Positions 23,148 through 35,820 of a stretch of DNA of 64,000 nt are shown here, one piece after another; the stretch's first letter is position 1; every line of letters starts with the position of its first letter. Under the pieces are notes generated by a model. The model was not told the DNA's origin. It made no database searches and saw only the letters and a list, made by a program, of their open reading frames with translations. The stretch comes from Rhyzopertha dominica (lineage: Eukaryota; Arthropoda; Insecta; Coleoptera; Bostrichidae). The stretch is taken from positions 1,860,001 to 1,924,000 of the forward strand of contig QCXZ01000086.1 of the NCBI GenBank assembly GCA_025024175.1. The letters are read 5' to 3'. A program made the position numbers and the translations under genes.

Positions 23148-23600
23148 ATAACTTTTGTCGATTTGCCAAAGGCCTTTGACACGGTTAATTATGCTTCTAG
23201 ATAAATTAATTCATAACTATTGTTATTACATAATGGTGAAATAGGAACAGTTTCGAGACCTTTATTACTCATTGTCTACGTAAAGGATTGTTTGCCGGCC
23301 GAAACAGTGGTGTCATATGCAGATGATGCCATTATTTTTGCTGACAATGGTTGTGAGATTACACAGAAAAATGCATAAATACCTGGAATTTGTTAACAAT
23401 TGCCTAGCAATGCAGAGGTATAAAAATAAGCAATATTACGTTGAACAGAGTGAAACATCCCAAATATTTGGGTATATTGAAAGTATCTCATTTTTGTCTC
23501 CTCTAAATTAGTAGAAATAAACAAACTACAAGTCTATTGACCATTTATTATGGAGTTATTGCTTCATATAAGTTTGCTATAAAAATTACAAAATAAGATG
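23148..23600 (+). mobile_element. Non-LTR retrotransposon (LINE) reverse-transcriptase relic
   Basis: The plus strand reads TFVDLPKAFDTVN, then with in-frame stops RPLLLIVYVKDCLPAETVV and SYADDAIIFADN, the YADD catalytic box at 23316-23327. Further on come a KYLEFVNNCLAMQR segment and, in another frame, a YYGVIAS segment that fits the part after the polymerase. Order and spacing match the RT of Jockey/CR1-like LINEs. Stops, frameshifts and a shortened piece between the first two blocks show that it is dead. Neither element end is visible. Confidence 0.8.
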
Positions 23601-24564
23601 CTAAAAAAGTGAGTAGGAATACTGTTATGAATGTAGATTGTGCTTTGAATCTAGAACAAACGTTTGTTGCTTTCTAGTAAAATTTTCTGATATACTAAAT
23701 GACTAACTGATTAATTATGAGAACCTTTTAAACATTATTTCATTGTCAAATCGCCTAAGAGAGGTACGAGCGAATAAAAAGAAGATAGATCTGTCTTACT
23801 TGTGTTAAGATTGGTTTTTTTCTATGGGTTATGCTATTGCAATTGATTTAATTAGAAACACAGTGACAAAGAAAGATGAGAAAGAAAGAGTAGATGTATT
23901 ATTCAATGATAACAATGACAAATAATTATTATTCGTGCGAGCGCGGTTATAATACTAATTACCCAGTTATTTTCCTAGCGGAATAAAGATATATGGAAGT
24001 CTAAATTCGTTCCGTGGTAGTATAATGAAAAGAAATTGCAATGTGCAAGCGAAATCCTTATCAACTTTCCTTCTGTGCGCATATTAAAAATTACTGGGCG
24101 TTTATCCGAATAAAGTAATTACTGCGGGCACATTGAAGCATTCGCGAAAGTTTCCTTTCGCTACCTCAACGACTATGTTTATTAACTGGCTGCTTTCAGA
24201 GGTACTCGAATCCGTTCACTATGAGTTTCCTTTTCAGGAAGCTCTAACACTTAAGCTTTCTGTCGGTGCTTTCTATACATATAACTGTGAATTGAATAAC
24301 GCTTTCGCCATTGTCTGACAACAATTGCTTTCACGGGATGATCGTTTGTGCAGGTCCTGACATTCAATAGCGATTCCTGTTCCAGCAATGGCGACGGATG
24401 TGTACGCAATTTGCAATTGATGGCTGAAATGGCGTGAGGCGTAAGCACCTAATAAAATGCTTGAACAGTTTTGTTAATTATCGATTTGTGCAGGTTGCAC
24501 ACCGCCTGTTGTGGACATTCCGTAATTCAAATTGTTCCATCCCGGTTGACGTTGACAAGTTTAC
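23601..24564. other. Non-coding stretch
   Basis: AT-rich; the first part may still be worn LINE sequence. The small ORFs at 24133-24318 and 24251-24448 overlap on opposite strands and have no motif. Confidence 0.35.
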
Positions 24565-24711
24565 CTTTCTAAAAGATACTTCTCCTTTTCCGGTTCAAAA
24601 ATAAGACGATCCATTTGTTTACGGATCCGCGAGTCTTCTAAGCCCACAATTTTTTCATAATTCAGCCGATACAGCTCCAAAACAGCACGTGATGCGGATG
24701 CAGAGAAATCT
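24565..24711 (-). CDS. Unidentified exon-like segment, helical and charged
   Basis: On the minus strand a TATTGTTTTAG acceptor precedes 24711 and a GAAAG|GTAAAC donor follows 24565. The 147 bases between are open, one base plus 48 codons plus two bases, so the exon is frame-neutral (phase 2 in and out). It contains SRAVLELYRLNYEKIVG, EDSRIRKQMDRL and FEPEKEKYLLE, a charged amphipathic composition like a helical or coiled-coil protein. I do not recognise the family. No partner exon was found in the flanking few hundred bases. It could belong to a gene nested in the Dpr intron, or be an exon of a retained relic. Confidence 0.45.
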
Positions 24712-24720
24712 CTAAAACAA

Positions 24721-27700
24721 TATGTTATTTTGATCTGATGATCACAGGTATGAAAGGGGGTATGAGGGGTATGAAAACAAGACAGGACCGGCCTCATTAG
24801 CATCTAGTAGAAAAATTGGGATTTATTGGTTCATTATCTTTAGTTTGTATACATTCTTGCTTAATGTAAAGCTAGCATTTGAAAGTTATTCGTGTTACGT
24901 CGACCAGCAACGTAATATCATTGTATATTCAATATTGTTTGAGGTAGGACGATTGCTTTGTGAGGCTTGCTACAGCGTAGGTAGCTTTTGAGAGAGAACG
25001 CATCCTGCATTGTGCAAATTAGGACCGGAATATGAGACCCAGTGTTCCGTTCGCGAGCTGAAGACATTTTGTGTGAAGGAAGGCATTACAAAGGGGTTGA
25101 ACAATTGCATTGTGTCTTCCCAACTTCTAGGTACTTTCTGTATCATTGCCGCAGGGTATGTGCTAACTTTCAGTGCCGGAATTACAATGGCTGTGATTAA
25201 AGTACTAACTGAATGTAGCAGGAGATGTAGATCTATGCTTAATTAATGGGAAGCCTAAGAGCCTCCATCCCGTTAGATTATATCTTCACACAGGGTGCGT
25301 GTAGAACGCACAAAAACGACCTTACTCTTCCGTACACTTTAATGATACGCCCTGCATTCCTCAAATCATTTTGAATGTCTAATTGGGGCGCTGAGAACCT
25401 ACAATTTCGCAGAATGATGAGATGATTTTTAAAAAGGCTATACTATATTCTAAATTAAGACATTTTTGTTTCGCGTTTGCATTATCTACATTAATCTTAC
25501 ATAACTTACAACTAACTTTTCTATATCAATTGAGCTCTTGTGACCGGGAAGTCATGATTTAAATAAAATAAGTGCTAAGTGTGGTTGTTATTTTTAATTA
25601 AACTATAATGAAAAACCCTAACCACAATCATTTAGAGAGCCTAAACAGGTATTTCGGCAGCTAAGCTAAGGACTTCTTGAAATGTCTGGGCTGATTAATC
25701 GTAGGATATTCTTATCACTAAATCTTATTATTTGTACTATTTGAATTTCACGCTCGAGTGAATAATAAGAAACCTAAAGGTATACACAGCATCTAATCAG
25801 CATTTTATAGTGGTTCTTGGCCGATTTTCATGTAATGGTCGTTATAAGTGTCCCCCAAGAAAATGGAGTACGTGCCGCCATTGAAAATCTCGTTAGCGAT
25901 CCGCTTTATTAAAATGAAGTCTCTCGGATCCTCACTTAATTACACATTTAATGTTTTCGTTCGAGTCGGAAAAGCGAGCAAAACGTCGTAAATCAATCTT
26001 CCACTGGTCTTCGAGATAATAATGTCGCTAAATCCATGCGATGGTTTTTTTCGGGCGGCCACGTCTCTTGCGCTAGCGGAGACATAAACGATGCAACAGA
26101 TTAAGCCAACAATCCGGTAAGTGCGAACTTCCGTGATCAGGTGTTAACTAGCTTCATACGGCGAACTTTCCGGCTTAGCCTGTTTAAAAAGTATCGCGTG
26201 CACCCTACACGAAGATATTAATGACTTCAAACTTCTCGTTTCATTCCTCTGGCGGCATCTCGATATAACTTGTAATGGGGTAGGTATATTGCAGATTCAT
26301 CTAACTTACAAACCCACTTCATTATTCTCCCTCCAATAATCATTAAGCCTGTAGTCAGAGCAGCTGCACCCGTTAGTATTCATTATGATAAGGTCGCCCG
26401 CTGGTCCAGACTTCCATTACACGTTTTCTGAACAAGAACACATTACCATCAATCACGATAAAATATCCTACTGTTCAAGCGTGGGGCAAACAAAAATACA
26501 CCCGCTGATAAGGCCGAGTGACGTTTGTCCCCAAATTTCAAGTGGAGCAATGTTTGCTTGGAGAGCACTTGAGATCTGAAAGCATGAATACGGGGGATGC
26601 CCACTGGAAGATCTTATATTTTCATTACCTTAGTTTCTGCTAGCTTCTTTTTATCGTTAGCAGAGTATATATTTTTTTATGAAAATCATTAATGCACTGT
26701 TATTCTGAGTAGAGTACCGAAGAAGAACCGTAGAAAAGCTCCAATCAGATCTTGATCTTTAACACCTTCATCAACACTATGGATACATATGTTTAATTGT
26801 TTGTAGGGAGTCTTCACATTCACAAGAAGGGTTGATAGATGGATCCCATTTATTAAGAAAAAAACTTGCATTTCCCATGACCAGTGCGAAGGCGATTTAG
26901 AGTGACCCAAGACTATCTCGGGAGGTCAGTTCCTGTTACCTTTTCTGTAGCAACAACGTCGTTTCATAAGAAGCATAAGAAGATAATGTTATTATAATCT
27001 ACTTTACCATGATTAAATGTTTAAATAAAAACGCAAAATGCTATTTACAGTTCGCAGTTGAAATTTCGCCGGCCACTAGTAAGGTTTCTCTTTACCAATC
27101 GTTGCACAAAATGTATAAATCGACAGAAAATAGTGTAAACTGCAGAATAGCTACGTACAGTAAGTTATAGACTAACACAGCTGAGTCTGACAGGTCGAAA
27201 ATTGAATTTGTTGTGGCACTATAAACCATCTGGTTACTTTCTCACCATTGTAAACAGTATTTTAGCTCCAATATTAAATCTTTGACCGTAGGCTTTCCTA
27301 TATATCCCAGCAGTAATTTAAAATGCCTTCTCAGCGCCGTGAATATTTGGGTTGGTATTGACTTGTTATAAAAACACGATTTGCCAAAGTACGATTTTTT
27401 AAATCAACAGTTCTGATTATGCTAGTTTATGGTAGTACTGACTACTGAAAACAAAGTGAAATTGTTTCGAAAAGTAATTTGTGGAATAAGGAAAACAAAA
27501 AGCTATCAGAATTACTCTTCATTTGCATTTGCATTTGCGAGAGAAAAGCTGAATATACAACATTCTTTTAGACAAAGCGGTTTTTTTTTATTATAAATAT
27601 TAGCAACCCTGTATAGATATTAAAACTATAATTACTATAAATGTATTTATGTGCCATAGAATGTAGAGTGTGGAAGGCCTAAACTAAATCAATTTTGAAT

Positions 27701-29582
27701 GACGAATAGGACAACTTTGCAGGGCACTAAATTAGAAGGAAAGCGATTTGGTAGTATTTCTCGAACAAACGAGTTTAACCCTCTAAAACTTCCTCTATTA
27801 GCAACATTTGGCGAGCGGAGCAAAGTGCTTATAGATTTTGCAGTTTTACATCTGGAGAAGTTGAATACTTTGATACATACACATACACATCAGATTTATT
27901 ACATCCCCTGTAAACCAATTTCATTCAATTCGGTCCGTTGTTTACTGAATGGCTAACATAAAAAATATATACCATAAATATCGTTAGCCAGGTGTAGGTA
28001 CTAATTAACTGACATCAGGGCAACGAGATGCAATTTTCTAGTTAATGGTAAAAGCATCTCACAGCTAAATGGATTAAACGATTGTAAACAACGTAGAAAT
28101 CACAAATAATTGGATGCACACACTGATGCATCAGCTGCAAGGGATTCGCGAAATCCCAGAATAACATGAATTAATTAGTAACTCTCCGGACTGAAAGGTT
28201 TGACAAAAGGGTCGTGTCTCATTAGCAAATTGCGAATATTTCTGATTCAGAAAACTGGAACGCGATGTTACTGCAATGGCTCGAACACAAATAAATCTCG
28301 AAATCAACAATTTCAGGTGAAGCAGAATTCACCTCTAGTGTCGAAATGGAACACCTGGTAATTAAAACTTTGCCGTGTTTTACAGAATGTTAGGTTGTAT
28401 GTACAAAAAACAAAAAGTAAAAAAACAGTTGCTGGATGTTATTAAAGAGGTTAGTTAATCTTCCAATAACCTATACAGGTTTGATAAAATCGCAAGACAA
28501 TATTGTTCTTGAGATTAATCTTTCTTTCTAAGAAGGCGCTATTAAAGTTATGTATAATATTATTTGTGAACATTGTATTTTTAATTTTGGGTTCCTCGCA
28601 TAAGTTTCTATGTATATTATCGTAGATGATCAGACAATACAATGTGGTTTCAATTAGATAGAGCTCCGATAGTTGTAAATAATGCATATAATATTAGATC
28701 GATTGGACGTTCTCGTCCACTTGCGCATTTATTGTACAAGCGTTACGTGCTTATTAAAGCTGTCGTGATTTTTTACGTCATGCCATTTTTATCCTTCGTT
28801 GGTCAGAGATGGGGACAAAAGTTGTTGGAAGTTTTGCATGTAAACGTAAAGGCGTGTAAGTTTTTCCGGGCAACTGGCACAACGATTCCGGCGTGTTATT
28901 GCAATAAATTGCACGGTTAGAATCAATAGGCCATTAATATAGGGTCGATTACCAAACACAACTGTTTCCACAACGCGACCTACACGGCATAAATTATAAA
29001 ACTACAATTAAAGCCTTAGAGGACGATGCTCGCGCCTGCTAACGAAATAAAGCATTGGATGTTTTACTACCGAATGGGGGAAACGTCCTCCATTATACCG
29101 AGCGCGCTTGTGATACGAAATTTACTAGCTCGTTTCGTTTTATTACAAAAGTAGCAACAAATGAACTGACTGACATTTGGATAAACTTCGGTGTACAATA
29201 AAGAACAGACGACAATTATCGTTGTTTAATTATTGAAAAAGCTTTTTTTTGTATGGGATGAACCTCAGTTTCTTAAGCAAAGTTTTATTGACTGAAATTG
29301 AAGGAAAACCAAGATTAAATTTAGTGCTCTTTTAAGTTAAAATACACCTGTTTCAGCATTTTTTTCCGTTCTTCCACGGTTCAAGTAAAATCCAGAAGTA
29401 ATTTTGTTGCCATGTACGACTCATTTAGGAATTATGATTGGTCTGTTTATAGGCTTGCAATATATATCGTATATTCGACGCTTCACTGTCGAAAATAGTG
29501 CATTAACGTAACATCTACCTTCCCCATTAGTTCTCTAAGGAGGTCATTAGCAAAATACAGAAAAAAAAGAACAGGTATCATC
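24721..29582. other. Non-coding stretch
   Basis: No gene recognised. It has a short CATTTG run at about 27521-27540 and several ORFs under 95 codons on both strands without motifs. Confidence 0.35.
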
Positions 29583-29681
29583 GAGTGTATTAAAGAACTT
29601 TGTTCGTTGGATCTGCCCAGTAATCTATGTAACTTTATTCATTCTTACTTATCAAATCGTGAGCAAATATCTACTGCTTAA
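29583..29681 (+). mobile_element. Small LINE reverse-transcriptase fragment
   Basis: The plus strand reads CIKELCSLDLPSNLCNFIHS then YLSNREQIS before a stop. This resembles the RT segment where LINEs have a helix, a glycine/leucine-proline turn and a YLxNR motif. Only this piece is recognisable, so it is a short decayed copy. Confidence 0.5.
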
Positions 29682-32600
29682 TGAGATTTANATATGTCGA
29701 ATCAGTTTGCTGCTATCNGGCTCTAAAATCTGCTTAACGTAACCCGATCAGAGGTATTACAATCGTTCCAGCTTCAGGACTGTAATCTGAACGTAGCCGA
29801 CCAAGCCTCAACCAAACAAACAGTTCGTTTTGCCCTTTCACTCAAACGGCAGTTAAACACCGAATATAAAACGGTTTATTGGTGCGAGAAAGCTCGTCTG
29901 TTTTCCTGCTGATTATGCAATATTTGTCCACTTATGAAAGCGACATTTCATTAAAGCTGATGAAAGGTTTGGCCGTTTAGGACCGAATCAGGGAAGCAGT
30001 GAAGTAGAACGAGGGGGAGGAAATAGAATTTTTATTATGAAAGTTTAATCCTCTTATCCTTAATTCTTGATTTACGTGGAACGGATTACTGCAACGCAAA
30101 CATCCTGGTTCTGGCTGGATACGAGCGACAAACTTTTTTGTAATTATTGGAGAAGCATGAAGTAGATCAATTCAAGTCGATTTTTTGTTATCAACGCCTT
30201 ATGTGATTTTGCTGAAATTATATAATAGACTGAGATAATTTTATGGGGCGAAATTCTGTAGTAAATATACAGCAACCCAGTGGTGAGTGTAAAGTCTATA
30301 ATATTTTACTATCCAAGCTATTGACTTGATTCTTTTAATGGTTGTTATATATGGCAAAATAATATTTTCATTTATATACAGGATTACCCAAAATAAGGTC
30401 ACAATCAAGTCCCCCTTTTTAAATAAAAATCTCCTATTTTTGTTACTAGAAGACTAGCAGCTTGTGAGGAACTTGATGGTAACCTATTTGAATATGTAGC
30501 CATTTAGCAAATAGTTTACATTGTTTCCTATCAATCGTTCCTGTTCCTGAATGAATGGTTCATGTGTCAAATTTAACGACCACCAGTACTCTTACTTTGC
30601 AAATCCATATATCCAAGATATATGGCTATATCAGACTTAAACCGTACAACATAAAGTTATATGAAGGAATGGAAAAGTTATCTTTAGTGGTTCTGGAGTT
30701 ATGGTATGTGCATAAATACCATCTTGTAGGCTCGTGAAGATGAATTTTTAATTATGTTAACTGCCGCAAACCTGCTAGCATGAAAAATAAACTTCCCGAA
30801 GTAATTACAAATTGTGCTAAAACTAATGAGCCGAAATGGTGCATCAAACTTGCTCGAATATTGCTTGCGCTTAGGAACTGCAATTACACTTAGACAGTAA
30901 CAAGTTCCCAATGAAACATCCTTCATCCTAGAGCTGCTCGACGGCGTACAACGGATCATTTGCGATTACGTAGTAGAGGCCAAGTTTTTAATTAACTACT
31001 TAGTCGGCGTTATCTTCTAACCTAATAACAGCGAGCCCCACTACCGGCTGTTTGCGTCTGCTCTCCCTCTTGCCATATTTCTTCGGAGTAGTCCTTAACT
31101 TCCACACGAGTTATTTTTCTACTCCAATATTCTTCCAAATCCGACCCGATGTTTTTATGTACTTAAATAACGAGCTACCTTTTATAACATAATTTAACGG
31201 CCAAAAAACCATTTACTTTATGACTCGAACTCGGGGTACAGTAGTTAATGTTTTGTTGTGAAAAGTCATCCATAAACGTATTAAAAGCTATTTAAATATA
31301 ACGCCATGATAGGACTGCTGCTTCAAGCTAAAGGGGGTGCAAAATGGCTTCGTTTTTTATTTGAAACTCAATTTGTTGAAGAAATAAAAGAGAAAATAAC
31401 CTAGAAGTAAATAGAAAACAATAAACGATATTACTAGCACTTTTGACTTCTAAATTTGTAGTAATTAAAAATGATCTTCTGCCAATCCAAAACTTATGCG
31501 ATCGTAGCTTCTTTATCTTTCTTCTAACGCCTTTGCAAAGACTTGACAGGAATAAGTTTTCGTATAGCTTCCGCACTTTTCTCCAAAATTTCGATTGATT
31601 CGATTGACCTATCCATTTTCTACAGTTGTTATTTTTCTCATGTAATTATCGACTACGTTACCGTAGTTACGCTTATTGTATTTCTGTAGGTAAATCTCAA
31701 AGAGTTATAGTCATACTATGTGCAAATATATCTTTTGTAAATGATTTTAATGGCAAGAACAATTTTTAAAAACCCTGCCCGTTTATGATGTATGCATCAA
31801 TTATGCATACACAGTCCCAATAAACTTCACTGCAAAATCAATGATATCACGGTCCTTCGTCCTCGCGTGTCATTCTCGAAATTGATGAATTAGGTGGTAC
31901 AAAGCTTCCGTGTTGGCTTCGAAGTTAACAACTTCCGTCATTTTTATATTAAGACCTAGGCGGCTATGATTTAATTTAAGCAGGAAGGGACCGGAGACCG
32001 TTTTCCTACCTCTATTTTTTTTAACTCTCTCTGCCCTTCATCTGTAGTTCTTTGATAAAATATTAATTTTTCAGCCAATGTTAAGGGAAATATTTGAATA
32101 TGCCGCTTGGTTGCCACGATGGCGAACCTTTGTGTGCCGAGCTGGCATTGGAATTCATCTCCCAATTTACTTCGAGCGCTGTTTAAACGGATGCTTCAGT
32201 CCACCGAGAATACTTCAATTAAGTGTCATTAACTAAACATAAATCGTATTTATTAGCTACGACAAGAAATTAGAAAGGCGAAGACATTCCGAAATGCCTT
32301 GCAGTCGAAGTAGATTAGAAGATTATCTCAGGGAATATTTTTGAGCTAAGCGACCTTCTCCCTTTCCTGTTTTGCAGTGGAGTGGGGAGAGAATGAGTAA
32401 AAAATTTGTAGTATTGCGATAAATATTTGTGTTACTGATCAATGCATCGTAGTCATCTGTTTCACTATCTTTATTTAGTTATGTATAATTATTTAATTAG
32501 CTTAACAGTATTGTGGTCATAGAAAAATCAGATCGTTAGCAAAAGAAGGACTATCCACAACACCATTACTTCTATTTAATAAAATATAACAAAATTATTT

Positions 32601-35599
32601 TCTTTGTTTTCATAAGATACCATAAAATGGTTTAAAATCTTGAATTTTTTTATGAGTTTGGGCCTAAAATAATAGAATTATTTGTTTGTAGAGGTGTTTG
32701 TACATCCAGATCAATTGCAGAGCTTTTTGAGAAGAACATTTCTAAATACTTAATCTGTTCTAGTCGGCTGTGTTATCAGAGAACAGCATGGGTTCATAGG
32801 TTTGTATGGTTTGTATGTTACCCCCATATAGCCCTCACGATACCTATATATTCCAAGGGAAAGAGGTTCTTAAGATCTTATATCCGCTCAGCATTTGAAA
32901 CTGATCAATATTTGAGGATTTCGTATCGGCTTTGTGGTTGTTTCATGTTACCCCCCACTGGCTGACGAATACGCGGACTTTGTTTTGAAAAGAAATATAG
33001 ATATCCCGATTGTTACTTCGTCCCGGCTATAATTCTTTAAAATGCAAATTACGCTGTTCGCGAACTGGGAGGAAGAAGAGGAAGCGAATGATGTTATTTT
33101 TCACCCTCGAAAATGCCTCACACTGACAACTATTGTTCTTTCTGGGACTGGTTTGCATTGTACACCCGACTGGAGCGCGTATGTTTGATTAAACTGCTGC
33201 GGCGATTGGAGTAATATACACTTTTGCAGGATTATTACCCACTAGAGTTGAAATAACAACGGCTTAGCTTCTGTTGCTGTGGCCACTAGAAAACGTATTA
33301 GTTCTAATTTCTAAAAAAACACTGCGCGAAATTATTTTTTTAATGCTATTACTAATTTCTCAAGACTGGTGAAATTTGATGAGCTATTATGACCACAAAA
33401 ATTTTCTAAATCGTCGTGCGTTACGCAACAATATTGATGAATAGCGCGCAACCTGGAAAATGAATTTGTAAATCAGCCTACCGCAAAGCAAATAATATGT
33501 GGTGAACATTCGATAGGTACTCTCCTCGGTAATTGTGCAAAATGAAACAATGCTGCGAATATGTATATGCTGAAATGATTATTCAATCTGTTCAACCAGC
33601 AAGCGCACTGTAACAAGTATATAGTTAATATTTTATAGTCTACCTCAACAAATTTGAAACGGTTCATGCGAGGTAATCCAGCATAATTGGTATTGTTGAC
33701 TGTATAATCCACTTCCAATTAACGCAGTATGGCCATCAAACTATATAGTGCCCTCCAAAATACCTGGGATAAGGAGCAATATGAGTTTCTCTAAAAATAT
33801 GCTAATGAAAATATGATTTAGGTAGCTATCAATAAAGTTCTGCCTGTTCATATTGTCGTATATAAATTTCGATATGCACTTCCTTTCTAACTCGATCGTA
33901 CATTTTATATTAGGATCAGGACTATTCAATTATTTAAAAACCTTCTTAACTCCTTTATTTCGTGGGGTCAAATAAATACGGCCAACATTTTGGTTTAAAC
34001 TGATAACTGTTAATCGCTACCTCCTTTAAATTGGTCACTATAGGACTTAGGGGTGAATCTACTGCGCGTGTTGTCATAAAAAAAATACCGTCCCATAAGA
34101 AATAAATAGATTTTGAACACTGCTATCGTTTCAGCTAGAGCAACTCTACTAAGTTTGGATTTGATAATATGTATCGTTTCAGGTATAAGTACACTTTCGT
34201 AAACAAAGGAACGATATGCTAATTTATAATAAGAACTACCAGTTGTTTTGACTATAATATAATATATAATTCTTACTATGGTTTGCAGGGAATGAATACA
34301 CCAAGGAGTGGAAGACTTAAACTTTGTTGTTTCATTGATAATTCTGTGCCATCAATTCCAAAAGATACTCATACTCTCTGTAGGCCTTTAGCCTGCTTTT
34401 CCTGCTTCTTGAGCAATTCCAGACAGAAGAAATGCAGGCAAAATAATAAATAGCGTCTCTCTAAGCACCTACACCATTCAGCTAGCCTGGTAATTGATTA
34501 ACTATCTACCCTGGTATGAATGTTGCGTATTAGGATAGGGTTAGTGTAACTCTCATGATGTTAATTTTGCTCTGTAGCGGAATAATAGTTTACGTTACAA
34601 TATGGACAAATACTCTTAATTGGTTCTTAATTGCGTCGTTGGAATTTGTTTATTTGTTGTCTGTTCGAGGGTGCCTTGCTGAAGTCACATGTGACTCCAG
34701 GCTGCGTGGGGGTCATGAGGNCTTTTGCTAAGCTCCGGGGGTGAATCACATTGGGTATGCATTGCATGGACTCCATGGTGGCTGAAAACAAGGGTAGATT
34801 TATGAACCCACTGAGCAGCGAGTGTCATGCAAAATGTATATACGTTTAATTTGTGGATACATCACACAGTGTGGAGCTGTACCCAAGCCTCTCGCTAAAC
34901 CCTCCATTTAATATGCGAATAACTGGCGGAACACTTTTTAAATTCCCGTTTGAAACGCAAATTGAAGGATTACAGCTACAACTGCTGTTATGGCGAAATG
35001 TGCCCAAAGGGCACCCCATTTGCATTATTGATTAACAGTTACTGAAGAGTGATTTGATTTCGTCGGGAATTTCTAAGAATGTTGCGATGCGTCTACCGGT
35101 TTAAAAAGGTCGCCGTATTTCCCACAGTTCACATCTGGATACACCGATCTATAGGGGTTTTACGATTATTGCATGAAGCTTGTAATACAAATTTAACCAA
35201 CCATAAAAGCAGCTCCAGGAAGGTGGAATATGTAAACGCGTCAATAGGACGAAGGATGGGGAAAACAAGTACTCGTGGATTTCCTTTTTTACGGAGTTTT
35301 TAATCGAAAAACTTTTATACTCGAAAAATATGCGACAGCTTGAGTAACTAATCAATCACGGAAATGCATCGTCTTAGACTGCAGCTGCTCAAGGAATTTT
35401 ATATCGTATAATATTCAGTTCTTTCCGGTAAAACAATTTTCATTTTCCTCTTTGGTTAACTACGTGTAAAATTTATCTTAAATAGCAATTGCAGGGACAG
35501 ACCTACTATTTTGGAAAGAATAGAACATCTAATATTCGCATATCCGCAACATTGGCACAATATTAATTTATAAAAATGACAATTGGATGCTAAGTCACA
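29682..35599. other. Non-coding stretch
   Basis: A patch at about 30371-30720 opens with TATACAGGATTACCCAAAATA and looks like worn transposon DNA (see findings). A perfect 8-bp hairpin GTATGCAT/ATGCATAC lies near 31790-31810. Two similar CATGTTACCCCC-type strings occur near 32815 and 32950. No gene is recognised. Confidence 0.35.
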
Positions 35600-35820
35600 G
35601 GGACATTTTGACCAAAAAAAGGGGGGATACATATAAATTGGAGGTATGGGAACGGAAAATGCTTGGAAGGAGAAAAGAAGGGGAAATGTTGGTGAGGGAA
35701 CAATCTTGAGCTACAGGATCAGTATGGAAATGAGTCAATAACGCATTTAATAAAAGCGCAACGAATACGATAGTTGGACATGTGGAGAGAAGGGAGAAGG
35801 ACCGCTACCGCTTCTAAGTA
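35600..35820 (+). mobile_element. LINE C-terminal domain relic (RTE/Jockey-like)
   Basis: The plus strand reads KLEVWERKMLG, then in the next frame ELQDQYGNESITHLIKAQRI, then in a third frame GHVERREKDRYR. This order (LEVxERKxLR, then LYxxxxIxxxIKxxRLRW, then LGHVxR) is the typical end of the polymerase ORF in many arthropod non-LTR elements. Two frame changes and stops show decay. Confidence 0.75.
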
